From: Zygaena filipendulae
Taxonomy: Eukaryota > Arthropoda > Insecta > Lepidoptera > Zygaenidae
DNA length: 64,000 nucleotides
Assembly: GCA_907165275.2 (NCBI GenBank)
Contig: OU015649.1
Location: 6,416,001-6,480,000, forward strand
Direction: 5' to 3'
Shown: piece by piece, positions 22,128 through 32,226 of the stretch
How positions within the stretch are numbered: position 1 is the stretch's first letter
Layout: each line of letters opens with the position of its first letter
Notes under the pieces: generated by a model
What the model saw: only the letters and a program-made list of their open reading frames with translations
Told to the model about the DNA's origin: nothing
Databases searched by the model: none
Program-made: the position numbers and the translations under genes

Positions 22128-22820
22128 ATTAAAAAAATTCTAACATTTGTGTTTTTCCCATTCATAATTTGCAATAGATTTTTTTGTTGATATACGATTT
22201 CTTGATATCCGATCGAGCCAAAATTGAGCTTTTTTGTGATTACAATACAATACGTAGATAAAAGTTAGTACCTACTAGAAATTGGAAATTGCGTTTTTTT
22301 TATTTGCTATGGATAATGAAACTTGGTGGAAATAAAAAAAAAAATTCGGTATCACAAACTTTATACACAATATATAATTGCCAAAAATCCCTTTCGAATA
22401 TTTCTGTAGAGATTTGATACTAAGTTAGGTCATAGGTCATAGGTGAATAAGTTAGTTAGGTTATAGGAATAAGTTTTATGTACAGAAAGTTCTACCAACC
22501 ATAAAATGAAGAAATATAATAAAAAAGATGTATACCTATTTATTTATTGTGTATATTGGAGGACAAACCGTAACTCCTTAGTGATAACGAGGCTCTTGTC
22601 TCATCGCTATGTTATTTACGGAGCTTGATTGATAGTGATAAATATTCAGAGTGGTGGCGTCGACAAATCCCGCAATGCTTCCTTCGTAATGACTTGTTTT
22701 CCCTCACCTTGTGAAATTGCAACATAAATCTCTGACGAAAATGGATACTTGGCTGTAGCTTTATATTATTGCATCTAATGTTATACTGACATAATTATCA
22801 AATTTATAATTAGCTTTTAA
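22128..22820. other. No feature recognised
   Basis: AT-rich DNA with a tandem aggtcataggt repeat near 22430. No supported ORF. Confidence 0.4.
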
Positions 22821-23054
22821 CCGCCGCACTCAGAGTAGTTTTAATTATTACTTAATTAAGTATACATTTTTAAAACGAAACTGCCGCAATCAGACAAGTT
22901 TAATAAATTTATGTTAATTGGCATTTAACTAATTAAGTTACATCTCGTTAAATGCCAGTTAACATTAATTTACTGAACGTCTGTGTTTGCGGCAGTTTTG
23001 TTTAAAACCTATACTTAATTAAGTAATCATTAAAGTCGACTCTGAGTGCAGCCG
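22821..23054. mobile_element. TAA-MITE (family 2), complete hairpin copy
   Basis: Flanked by TAA (22818-22820 and 23055-23057). Termini are ccgccgcactcagag and ctctgagtgcagccg. The two arms (about 22821-22928 and 22947-23054) are complementary almost throughout, including cttaattaagt and actgccgcaatcag/..gcggcagt blocks, with a loop under 20 bases. Structure and 3-bp TAA duplication resemble PIF/Harbinger-derived MITEs, though the transposase source is not in the window. Confidence 0.8.
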
Positions 23055-23057
23055 TAA

Positions 23058-24003
23058 GAGTTATTAATTGAGCACCTACAAATCTCAACTGTACACTACC
23101 ATGGTGGGTAGGCACTTCCTAAGCGTTTAGCCCGGCGTAAATCTTTCCTATAGAGAGCCTTGCCAAGGTTTCCGCTTGGAATCCTACCAAATTTAAATAA
23201 TATGTATAATATCCTCTTTCTAGAATCATAAAAATCAAATTACGTAAATGATATAATATCCTTTTTAGGGTTTGTTCCCGTGGTCCTCCTCCGTATGAGT
23301 AGGACTGGACGTAGTGCCTACAGTTCACTCATTGCTTCATTTAGCGTGACAAAAAAAAATATATGAGTATTTATATTTTGTAAACAATAGGACTAGAACA
23401 TTCCTAGCAAGACTGATGACTGATGATGATTTATAAAAAGTTTTCGAGGGATTCCCAAAAGCGAGTGGATCCGAGAGCAATACCTTGTATTTTACAGCAG
23501 ACGAAACCGCACAATCACAATGTAGGTAATTTAAAATTCTCTGCACAGTGTATCACGTATTTTAAGTAAGTATAGGTAAGTTACTACGAATTCAAGACGT
23601 TGAAGGCGTTTCTGTGAGGTTTAACGCAGCCTCTCTGCATAACTGTTTGTGCGTCGGCAAATTTACTGAGATTCGTTGGAGCGTTATTCACTGTCACAAC
23701 AATTTGTTTGAAGATCAAAACTTGCTTCCGCTCTATGAAACGAGCAAATGTTCTCGTGATTAACTTTCTGTAAATTAACCGACTAAAATGTCATTCAAAA
23801 TAGACCTAACCTATTCAATAAATTTTCCCAGATGCGCGAATCCAGCGAAGTTTCATTTAGGCATTATTTTTTATTGCACAAATAAAAGTACAAATGGCGA
23901 ACATAATGCCTTGCGGCTTTTTCTAACAGTTAACCATTGGATTCGCAGAGAGATAAATAGAGTAGAGTTTGCAATTAATACCTAAACATAAAATTACAGA
24001 ATT
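23058..24003. other. No feature recognised
   Basis: Small ORFs at 23119-23328, 23337-23546 (minus) and 23788-23985 (plus) have no motif. No repeats noticed. Confidence 0.4.
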
Positions 24004-24556
24004 AAAAACAAAAAGCATTTTAGTATGCACTCGCTTGAAAAACGTAGAGTACGCAATGATCTAATATTCCTTTATAAAATTTTAAGAAATCACATTGACT
24101 GCCCCCAATTACTTAGATGCTTCAATTTCCGTGTGCCCAGGATATATCCACGAGCTGCCATTTACCCACTTGTACCCCCTTTTCGTAGGACTGTAAACGG
24201 CACTAATTCTCCTGTAGCCAGGCTGAGTAGATTGCTCAATGAGTTCAGTGGCCGGATAGATGTGAATTGTGTATCACTATATGGATTGCGAAAACTATTG
24301 GTGGATGTAATACCGTATCGTAGTCACCGGGTAAATGCAATTATAATACTTTTAATTAAATTCGCGTGTGACCATTTCAGAGCTTTTATGTAACTTCATT
24401 CTGCCGTTTATAAATGTTAAGTTGTATATTTTTTTTGTTTTGTGATGTTTACCTGTAAGTAATTGTGCAATGAGCTCAATACTAATAATCTTGTTTTCTT
24501 TATTGATGTATTGTAACAATTGTTGGTAAACTTATTGAATAAATAAATAAATAAAT
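24004..24556 (+). mobile_element. 5'-truncated Jockey-like LINE end
   Basis: An open C-terminal reverse-transcriptase fragment is followed by a 3' untranslated region and an (aaat)n tail (24538-24556). That is the form of a LINE truncated on insertion. A tacagaa heptamer occurs on both sides (23995-24001 and 24556-24562) and may be the target duplication, but it is too short to be sure. Confidence 0.7.
24025..24393 (+). pseudogene. LINE reverse transcriptase, C-terminal fragment
   Basis: 122 codons from an internal ATG. The frame is open a little further upstream, so the ATG is not a true start. Motifs typical of the end of Jockey-clade ORF2 are present: SLEKRRVRNDLIFLYKIL, HIDCPQLL, FNFRVPR and NSPVARLSRLLNE. 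The polymerase domain and endonuclease are missing. It ends at TAA (24391-24393), which looks like the natural stop. It cannot be functional on its own. Confidence 0.75.
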
Positions 24557-24683
24557 ACAGAAAAATCAGTGAAACAAAGCAAGAGGACGAAGAATAAACG
24601 ATTCTTTCAAAAACATAAAGATTCAAACAAATAAAGACAATACAGATTGGTACGTATACATTCACTTATATGTGCGTATCTAT

Positions 24684-24750
24684 ACTAGCCGTGCCCCATG
24701 GTTTCACCCACGTGTATTTCGGAATTGCCTCGCGGTAACTCGAAACATAG
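24684..24750 (+). repeat. CCGCGG-head repeat, head fragment
   Basis: The sequence actagccgtgccccatggtt..ttcggaattgcctcgcggta is a diverged head without a recognisable tail. Confidence 0.5.
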
Positions 24751-26374
24751 CTATGTACCTACCAACTTCATTAAAAATACACCTATATATATATATGTGT
24801 TAATATGATGCAAATAAGATATAAACGTTATTGTCACTGCAGAATCAAGTTTTAATCTAAAGTTGTTGATGTATATCAGTCACAATCACATGTAAGTATG
24901 AATGCGAAGGTTTCAACACGTTCCTCGTTTAACCTAGCTAATGCCCAAATCAGGATTCCCTCAGAATCTCTTTGACGTGCGGGGATGAAAAGTATCCTGG
25001 ATATTAGGCACCTAAGTGAAGAAATAAGTATATTTCCAATGTACAGACACGCAAACCAAAAATATAGATAGAGAACACTTTAACATCACACAGATCTACT
25101 TGATCTTATACCTACTGAGCTTTAAGCTTATATCGTGAAAACCTACCAAACGACATGGGTACCATGGTATCACAAACACGGATAGCAAAATCAGTTTTAA
25201 CAGGAGTGCTTGTTGATATTAAATCTCATAAAATAGAATGATTAGAAACGCTTTTGGGACATTTTAACTTAGCCTAGGTACCTACTTAGTGGATATTTGA
25301 AAAGTATAGATTTACTGTATTGGACATAATATCCTAGATAATTAAGTAATGTTAAGTTAAGTTAAAGTTAAGTTATATAAACATTTGAACTGTTACATGT
25401 GATTGATATAAGCATCATTAGTCGAAGTCTCATTAAATTATTATTATTATTATATTTTAATAAATATATCACGATTTATCAAAGCGAAAGATTTAGGTAA
25501 GTAAGTACCTACGTACCTACTATAATTGTTTTTTCAAATCAAAGTGTCTTTCTAAGATAGATATTAAAAATAATGACATTTCGTTCTATTTAAATATAGA
25601 TAAGTATTAGGGAAGATGAAGATCGGGAGATGTTACCAATTTACAAGAAGCCTAACTTTCAGGTCCCTATAAATTTGTGATCCTCTGAACGTTATTTATT
25701 AGATTATAAAGGTATATAGATAGATATGTTTACTATTTTAACTAATATTTTTGGATAACCAGACTAACGGATGACGGTAGGTATACGATAGTGTTTACTT
25801 GTAAATTGATAAAAGAGCAAAAATATTTATAGCAATAGTTTGAAAAGTAGCGACTGGTATCGGAGATATGTAGGTACAATCACACACAGTGTGGTGAGGC
25901 CACACGATGAGTTGCCTAAGCCTGTCTTATAGTTGTTGATTTATAGGTATACGTAATGCATCATTAGTAAGAAATAAATAGCAGCGCATTCTTGTATGAG
26001 GTTTTTAAAAAAAATTATAAGTATTCTGGTGGGTACCCAATAGTATCTACACAAGCTTTACTAAACTAAACCAGCTAAACACAACAGTGTGATAATAAAT
26101 ATTTTAAGCCTATGAGTAATAGATATTTATATCAAATAAACATTAAATTATCCTGTAATACTTAAAACATATAATGAACGATAGAAAAGTGAAATGAAAT
26201 AATCCTTGTTGTTAAAAAGTTACAAGCGAGTGATACAAGTTTGTTCTGAAAGTAAATATATCTTTCTGAACATTACGGTCATACGAAATGATAACAAAGA
26301 GAATTCACTTAAAATAACTCAGTTAGCCAACAGGCAAATATTGTATTATTTATTACCTTAATACCTACCTATTT
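24751..26374. other. Mostly unannotated, one SINE-like fragment
   Basis: About 1.6 kb. The fragment acagatctacttgatcttat at 25083-25125 is the minus-strand relative of the SINE-like repeat at 17946. A ttaagttaagttaaagttaa run lies near 25350 and a (tta)n tract near 25440. No ORF is supported. Confidence 0.4.
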
Positions 26375-26595
26375 ACTAGCTGTCCTCCGCGGTTTCATCC
26401 GCGGTAATTTAAGAGTTCCCGCGGTAATTCCAGGATAAACTATACGTATAAACCTTCCTCATGAATTACTCTATCTAATATTAATGAAAACCACATGAAA
26501 ATCTGTTCAGTAGTTTTTGAATTTTACGCGAACAGACAGACAGACAGATAGACAAACGCGGTGGAGGACTTTATTTTATAATTTATGTAAGGATA
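26375..26595 (+). repeat. CCGCGG-head repeat
   Basis: It starts actagctgtcctccgcggtt, core agagttcccgcggtaattcc, then aaccttcctcatgaattac and a (caga)n-containing tail (gaacagacagacagacagat), ending ttatgtaaggatattag. A full-length plus-strand copy. Confidence 0.7.
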
Positions 26596-26968
26596 TTAGT
26601 AACTATAGTATGAGTATGAAGTAGACAGCCTACCTTCATTCCGACAAAGTGTCGACTTGCCTTAACTTTACGATTAACTAACTTTTACTCATTGAGATAA
26701 ATTAGGAAATTCTCACAAAATTTGTTTTAGCAAAACATAAATAAGTCTCCTGACTAACTTACCTACTCCCTACAAAATAAATTTTTGCTTTGAACCTATC
26801 AGAATGTTTCATAAAAGTTTCAATTTTGCTGAATTTATGAAAATGTCCATCGGCATTAGATCATTGAACTCACGTAGGTACTTTATGAGTTAATGGACCT
26901 CTAAAATACTTAGTTTTTCAAATAACCCTAGCGCAGGCAGGGCTTAAAGTGATTTCACTTCATTTAAA
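26596..26968. other. No feature recognised
   Basis: AT-rich DNA leading up to the target-site duplication of the LINE at 26979. No ORF or repeat noticed. Confidence 0.4.
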
Positions 26969-26978
26969 TCATATATAT
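26969..26978. repeat. LINE target-site duplication, left copy
   Basis: The sequence tcatatatat here matches the ten bases directly after the poly(A) tail at 28999-29008. Three preceding A residues also match but are ambiguous with the tail. Confidence 0.75.
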
Positions 26979-27250
26979 CATACGTCACCGTGATTCTGAC
27001 GTGACAAGGTCGTTTTGCTTTGCTCCTGTTTGATTATTTTTTTATGTGTGATTGTTGTATAATTTTGCGTTAATGAGTGTGAAATTGAGGATTTATTATA
27101 TCTATGTACATAATTGTGTTATTTTTGTGGCTAAAGTTAAGTGATATAGATACATTTTCGTAATATAAAATAATTAAAATTTTATCATATTTTAACTGAC
27201 ATTGACATTTGAAATTTATTTCTTCTTAAAAAGTTTTCTTCCTAAAAGTG

Positions 27251-28771
27251 ATGGAAAGCGGTTGCGATGATGAGGACGGTAGCAGCCGTCATTCTAGTGT
27301 CGTGACTTTGCGTGCTTTGGTACATAATAATGATATTTGTGATTTGGATTGGGACGAAAATGATAGTTCGTTGAGAAATTCCTATAAAAGGGCTAGGAAC
27401 GAGTCTAGTCCAGATGATGATATAGAGGACGGGGATTTTACTAAGGTTGATAAGCGAGGTAAGAAGGCTAAAATTATGACCTCACCATCTGGACACCCTC
27501 AAGCTCTAGAAAAGACATCTCCAATTGATTCAGAATATGTAGAGGTGTCTATTACTGCAAAAGAGATCCTTCCAAAACAGATTGCTCTTGCGAAACTTTT
27601 GCATAACGAGAAAATTCCAGATATTGTAAAGGTAGTTTACAAAAGTCCTTTTAAAATTTTAATAAGGTTTAAAACGAATGATTCTGCGGATAGAATGTTG
27701 TCGTGTGAAGCTTTTAGAAAAAAAGGTTGGATCTGTAAGAAAACAAATGAAGTAAACGTTTCTTATGGTTTAGTCAAAGACGTGGACCTCGATTTGGATG
27801 ATGTAAATATTAAGAATATCTTAGAATGTGATTTGGAGATTTTGTCTGTCAAGCGTTTGAGCAGAAGGGATGATGAAGGCAAATGGGTTAAGAGTGGAAG
27901 TATTCGCATATGTTTTAAAGGTCCTGTTATACCTCCATATGTTTATACATATGGCATACGAATGAAGGTATTACCGTTTAATTTTCCCGTCACTCAATGT
28001 TCAAATTGTTGGAGATTTGGACATACTAAAGCTTTTTGTCCAATTAAGAAACATATATGTCCGAAATGTGGCGGCGAACATGAAAATTGCGAGACAGTTC
28101 AATTTAAATGTATAAATTGTAAAGGAGATCATATGTCTATGATTAAGAGCAAGTGTCCTGCATTTTTACGTGAAAAAGAAATAAGAGATACGATGAGTAA
28201 GCATAATTGCACATATAAAATGGCTCTTGCTAAAATTAGAGAGAGTAAAAATGCTGTGGTGAGTCCGAATTTATTCACTATTGACGAATCAGTTAAGGCC
28301 AATACAATTACAGCGAGAAGTTATTCAGATGTGGTCAAAAATAATTTATGGTTGAATGAGTGTTCGAATAGCGAGGAAGATAAGTGTGAAGATAGAATGT
28401 CACCAATTTTGAATTCACACAAAGTTTCAGTGCTTAGGAAGAAACCAAAAAGTAAGTTCAAAACTATAAAGAGTAAACGAAAGAAGGCTGGTCGTGAAAT
28501 TCAGAAAGAGGTTACATCTGAATTTTTACAGAAAAATAAGGACGAGTTTGTGAGTAAGTCGGCTGGAAATAAATCTTCAAAAATTGAAAATTTTAGTTTC
28601 AGGAAGTTGTTGGGCAAACTGAAAGAAGTTTTCATTTCGAATGACGATATTGGGGACAAATTTACATTTATTTTGAAATACGTGGTTTCGGAAATAAAGA
28701 ATTTTATCATGAGTTTTTTGAACATGGATGTTCTGATGGAGGTACTTGGATACATTAAGAATGGCTCGTAA
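27251..28771 (+). CDS. LINE ORF1 nucleic-acid-binding (Gag-like) protein
   Basis: A 506-residue protein starting at the ATG at 27251. ORF1 proteins of Jockey/I-type LINEs bind the element's RNA and package it for target-primed reverse transcription. The N-terminus is acidic and serine-rich (CDDEDGSS), then a basic RGKKAK patch near residue 75. Residues of about 95-245 form an RRM-like region. Three zinc knuckles follow at residues 250-302: CSNCWRFGHTKAFC (CX2CX4HX4C), CPKCGGEHENC, and CINCKGDH..SKC (CX2CX3HX7C). The C-terminal 200 residues are lysine-rich with basic tracts such as KSKFKTIKSKRKK. The frame has no internal stop, unusual for this window. Activity is unproven. Confidence 0.85.
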   Translation: MESGCDDEDGSSRHSSVVTLRALVHNNDICDLDWDENDSSLRNSYKRARNESSPDDDIEDGDFTKVDKRGKKAKIMTSPSGHPQALEKTSPIDSEYVEVSITAKEILPKQIALAKLLHNEKIPDIVKVVYKSPFKILIRFKTNDSADRMLSCEAFRKKGWICKKTNEVNVSYGLVKDVDLDLDDVNIKNILECDLEILSVKRLSRRDDEGKWVKSGSIRICFKGPVIPPYVYTYGIRMKVLPFNFPVTQCSNCWRFGHTKAFCPIKKHICPKCGGEHENCETVQFKCINCKGDHMSMIKSKCPAFLREKEIRDTMSKHNCTYKMALAKIRESKNAVVSPNLFTIDESVKANTITARSYSDVVKNNLWLNECSNSEEDKCEDRMSPILNSHKVSVLRKKPKSKFKTIKSKRKKAGREIQKEVTSEFLQKNKDEFVSKSAGNKSSKIENFSFRKLLGKLKEVFISNDDIGDKFTFILKYVVSEIKNFIMSFLNMDVLMEVLGYIKNGS

Positions 28772-28901
28772 TTTTAATAAGCAAACTAGAGTATTGCGGA
28801 CTACTTCTTATAGCGGTGGCGTTGAGTTGTTGGGGGCGCTGCATTCCGCTGAAATGTTAGGAAGGTTTATTTTTAGTTTATTTTTTGTTTTTCTCTATTA
28901 G
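28761..28901 (+). pseudogene. ORF2 stub overlapping ORF1
   Basis: An ATG at 28761 lies 8 bases before the ORF1 stop in the +1 frame, the arrangement by which many Jockey/I-type LINEs begin ORF2. The first codons give MARNFNKQTRVL, resembling the lead-in to the endonuclease domain, after which the sequence switches to unrelated residues and stops at TAG (28899-28901) after 46 codons. The switch after about codon 13 is inferred to be the deletion junction. It has no catalytic residues. Confidence 0.55.
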
Positions 28902-28998
28902 TAGTTTAGTTTTATATTGCAATATGTAACACATTACGAGGCTGGCTTGGCGCATGAGCGTAAAAAGCCTCACTAAATAAATGATTAAAAAAAAAAAA

Positions 28999-29008
28999 TC
29001 ATATATAT
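28999..29008. repeat. LINE target-site duplication, right copy
   Basis: The sequence tcatatatat directly follows the 12-A tail and equals 26969-26978. Confidence 0.75.
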
Positions 29009-30520
29009 ATAGCCTGGTTTTTTATTTTATTTATTTTATACCTTTATACCTAACCTAATCAAGTCGCGTACGAATAATACAATTTGCTTGTCGACGCCTG
29101 AACAAACGGAATACCTGTGATATGTGTACCTACCTATACTATAAGTACATGTTGACAGATCTAGGTAAGTATAACTCACTTCAGGGCGAGAAATTCGGAA
29201 CAGTGCCCGGGACTTGCGACGCAGGTGTAGTTAAACCTACATAGATGCCCCTATCAAATGCGCATCAACGCTTTCCTTCCTTCGCCGACCGCCTTCCTTT
29301 CTTAGCCTAAAGAAATTTTGGTATGGTCCTGTAAGGCTCTGCATGAAAGTTAACAAGTCGCATTGAAAAACCAACATAATAGTTGGTTTTTCATTCTTTA
29401 GAGATTAAAATAGGAATCAAAAACGCACCTACCTAATTGCTTTCGAATAGATTATTTTATTTTATTTTTAAATTTAATGAGACAACAAAACAATTTAGTA
29501 AATCTTTTCCGACGTAATACCAAAGATTAAACCTTTATCTAGTTAAACACGAAAAATGTAAAGAATAAGTACCTACCTATCTAGCCTATACTTCCATTAT
29601 AATAATTATGATAAATGTAGTTGATGTTTCGACACACGAAGTAATGCACATATAGGTTGATGGGAATAGGTGTGAATTTACATATGAGCAAGAGCCGCCG
29701 GTACGACGGGTGTGAGTTTGGTTGGTGATATTGGGTGTATGATCCTTGCAGGTGGCGCGTCATAACTCGATATGGCAGCACTTAGCCTCGGGTCTCCGCG
29801 TCACCACTATCAACCCCTGCCCAATCCAATTACTGAATTTACGACGGCTCCCTACAAACGACCCTTCTAGCAAAATTATTGCTTATCTATCCTATCTTTG
29901 CCCGACTAAATTCCAACAGATTGTATCGATAACGTTTAGCCACCAAGTTTTCATCTATCGTTATAGCGTCTTAATATTATGTTTATGAATGTAAAATCTT
30001 TACGTTATTAGTCTTGTATCGAATTCCCATTGAAAGTTATGAGATTCCATCACAAATTCTTCATACACTTAAGAAGTACCCTTTGACGACTATAAAAGTA
30101 GTATCTTTTGACTGGGATAATGTATCCTTTAACTGAGATAAGATCTCCTTGGACCCGAGGCATAAGAAGTATAAGCTATCAGCAATTGGCCAAATTGGAT
30201 TTAAATATAGTCGAATATAGTCGTTATCGCGTGATGCACGTATAGCTGAACTAACTCGGTTATAGTTTTTGTATTATACGCCTAGATTCTTGTTTTAATT
30301 TTATTTAATACCTACGCTACGCTCCTGACCTCGTATGGCATCTGTTTATTTGGCGGGAATGGAATACATTCCTGATGTTGCTATACAGTATACACACTAA
30401 TGTAAACCACCTTTTTTGTAAGTTTATGTAGGTTGATCCTAAATGTCACGTGCTATCTAAAGATAATATAAGATTGAACTCTATATCATTAACATACCTA
30501 TATCAATTATTTAGTTTATT
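29009..30520. other. No gene recognised; one short hairpin
   Basis: About 1.5 kb. A perfect 12-bp-arm hairpin (tgaaaaaccaac / gttggtttttca, 6-base loop) lies at 29364-29393. ORFs at 29581-29781 (minus) and 29746-29988 (plus) have no motif. A moderately GC-rich patch lies around 29180-29330. Confidence 0.4.
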
Positions 30521-30650
30521 TAGTTTATGATATGGCATTTAAAGTTATATACATTGAGTTATTAAAAGTTAGATATTACATTGAGATTAGTTTATGATAT
30601 GGCATTTAAAGTTATATACATTGAGTTATTAAAAGTTAGATACATTGAGT
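30521..30650. repeat. 67-bp tandem duplication
   Basis: A unit beginning tagtttatgatatggcattt is repeated 67 bases downstream (30521 and 30588), almost exactly, the second copy slightly shortened. It ends at tccccattttctccccctcc. Confidence 0.75.
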
Positions 30651-30990
30651 TATTTCTCCCCATTTTCTCCCCCTCCCCAGGAATTTGATAGCCAAAAACT
30701 TCTTATATTAAAAGGTTTCTTTTATAATATATTCAGAGAGAATTTACAGGGCCGTTAGTGTCAAAGTGCCGCTTTGCCTCCTTTCTTGTGACGTTTAGAA
30801 TGTAATGGAATGGGTAATTTTCCGTAACAGTCAAACTGATTAAATCATTCTGATATTAGAGGTCCCTATTTTATTAAACAAGCGCAACAGCCAACTCTGT
30901 AATGGTTCTGACAAAATTAAATTGCTATGGCTGGAGCACCGAACAGATAGACAAGTAGAAATTTTATCGTATCAATTAATGAGTAAAATC

Positions 30991-31470
30991 TTCTATACTT
31001 ATAATAAAACTGTAGAGAGGTCAATTCTGTACATTAAATATATATTGAAAATTAATATTGGAGGACGAATGGTGATCGATACTGACGCCAAAAATGCAAT
31101 CAGTAAATTTTTTGTCTATCTGTCTGTCTGTCTGTCTGTCTGTATGTGCACGCATGGGTCAAAAACTACTGAAGGGATTTTAACCAAATTTGGTACGATT
31201 GTAGTCCATACTCCTGGGCAGGTTATAGGCTATATAACATAACGCTAAGACACATAGGAGCTGAGCAGTGACTATAAATTTGAAGCAAGTCGGATGAAAA
31301 TGCGCTTTCGAGCTCTTATCTCAATCACGCAAAAACGGCTGAACGGATTTGGATGAAATTTGGCATGCACGTTGTCAGGGGTACAGAGAAGGACATAGGG
31401 TACTTCTTTTCCCGAAATTCCCGCGGGAACTCCGTAATTACCGCGGGTGAAACCGCGGGGCACAGCTATA
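30991..31470 (-). repeat. Composite repeat: CCGCGG head plus 340-bp extended tail
   Basis: On the minus strand this is a normal CCGCGG head and first tail block (caaatccgttcagccgtttt) joined to a further 340 bp that includes gagctcgaaagcgcattttc, ggcaggttataggctatata (plus-strand form tataacataacgctaag), a (GACA)n run and ctgtacattaaatatatatt. The same composite, without most of the head, lies on the plus strand at 57060-57454. ORFs across it are chance. Confidence 0.7.
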
Positions 31471-31474
31471 GTAC

Positions 31475-31675
31475 ATATAAAACAAAATCGCTTCCCGCTG
31501 TCTGTCTGTCCCTATGTATGCTTAGATCTTTAAAACTACGCAACACTTCGATGCGGTTTTTTTTAATAGATAGAGTGATTCAAGAGAAAGGTTTATACCT
31601 ACGTATAATTTATCCTGGAGTTTCCGCGGGAACTTCGAAATTACCGCGGGTGAAACCGCGGGGGACAGCTAGTTT
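31475..31675 (-). repeat. CCGCGG-head repeat, ccgctgtctgtc tail type
   Basis: A complete copy adjacent to the composite repeat and in the same orientation. The tail (aaaatcgcttcccgctgtct) is shared with 5211-5414. The head ends gtgaaaccgcgggggacagc. Confidence 0.75.
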
Positions 31676-31761
31676 ATAATATTAGTAGGATAAACCGAGT
31701 TGATAACTATAATGTCGTTAGGGTTCCATTTTCCAGTCTGGGTGTGTTTATATATCTATAG

Positions 31762-32226
31762 TCTATCTATGCTAATATTATAAAGAGCAAAAGTTTGTCA
31801 GTTTGTGAGTTGGTGACGTTGTAGGGGGTAATCTCTGGATCTACTGAACCGATTTTGAAAATTCTTTCACTTATAGGCAGCTACAGTGGTCTTGAGTGTC
31901 ATAGGGTACTTTTTATTTCGGAATTCCCTCGGGAACTCCGAATTTCCCGCGGGTAAAATTACGGGGGAACAGCTATCTCTGGATCTACAGAACCGATTTT
32001 GAAAATTCTTTCACTTAGGTATAGGAAGCTACAGTGGTCCTGAGTGACATAGGGTACTTTTTATCCCGGGATTCCTGTGGAAACTCCAGAGTTTGTGAGG
32101 TTATTCTGGATCTACTTATTATAGATAGGAAGCTAAAGTGATCCTGAGCGACATAGGGTACTTTTATCCCGGAATTCCCCGGGAACTTCGAAATTACCGC
32201 GGGTGAAACCGCGGGGGTCAGCTAGT
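31762..32226 (-). repeat. CCGCGG-head repeat, tandemly triplicated internal unit
   Basis: Three tandem partial copies of head plus tail (blocks such as aattctttcacttataggca, ctacagtggtc, gacatagggtactttttatc) occur within 465 bp, in decreasing completeness, ending in a standard head (ccgcgggtgaaaccgcgggg). It begins with the usual junction ctaatattataaagagcaaa. This is a local expansion of one insertion. Confidence 0.65.

Larger units (their letters stand above)
26979..28998 (+). mobile_element. Internally deleted LINE retaining only ORF1 (half-LINE)
   Basis: A 2.0-kb non-LTR retroelement bounded by a 10-13 bp target-site duplication and ending in AATAAA (28976-28981) plus 12 A residues. The order is: a 5' untranslated region of about 270 bases starting catacgtcaccgtgattctg, an intact ORF1, a 46-codon ORF2 stub overlapping its stop, and about 90 bases of 3' untranslated region. 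The endonuclease and reverse transcriptase of ORF2 are missing entirely. Because the 5' and 3' ends and duplication look complete, the deletion probably arose in the source element before insertion. It is then a non-autonomous retrotransposon that would depend on another LINE's reverse transcriptase. Confidence 0.8.

Noticed and set aside
30521..30650. LTR of a retrotransposon
   Set aside because: The direct repeats are only 67 bp, adjacent, and have no TG..CA ends, primer-binding site or enclosed coding region.
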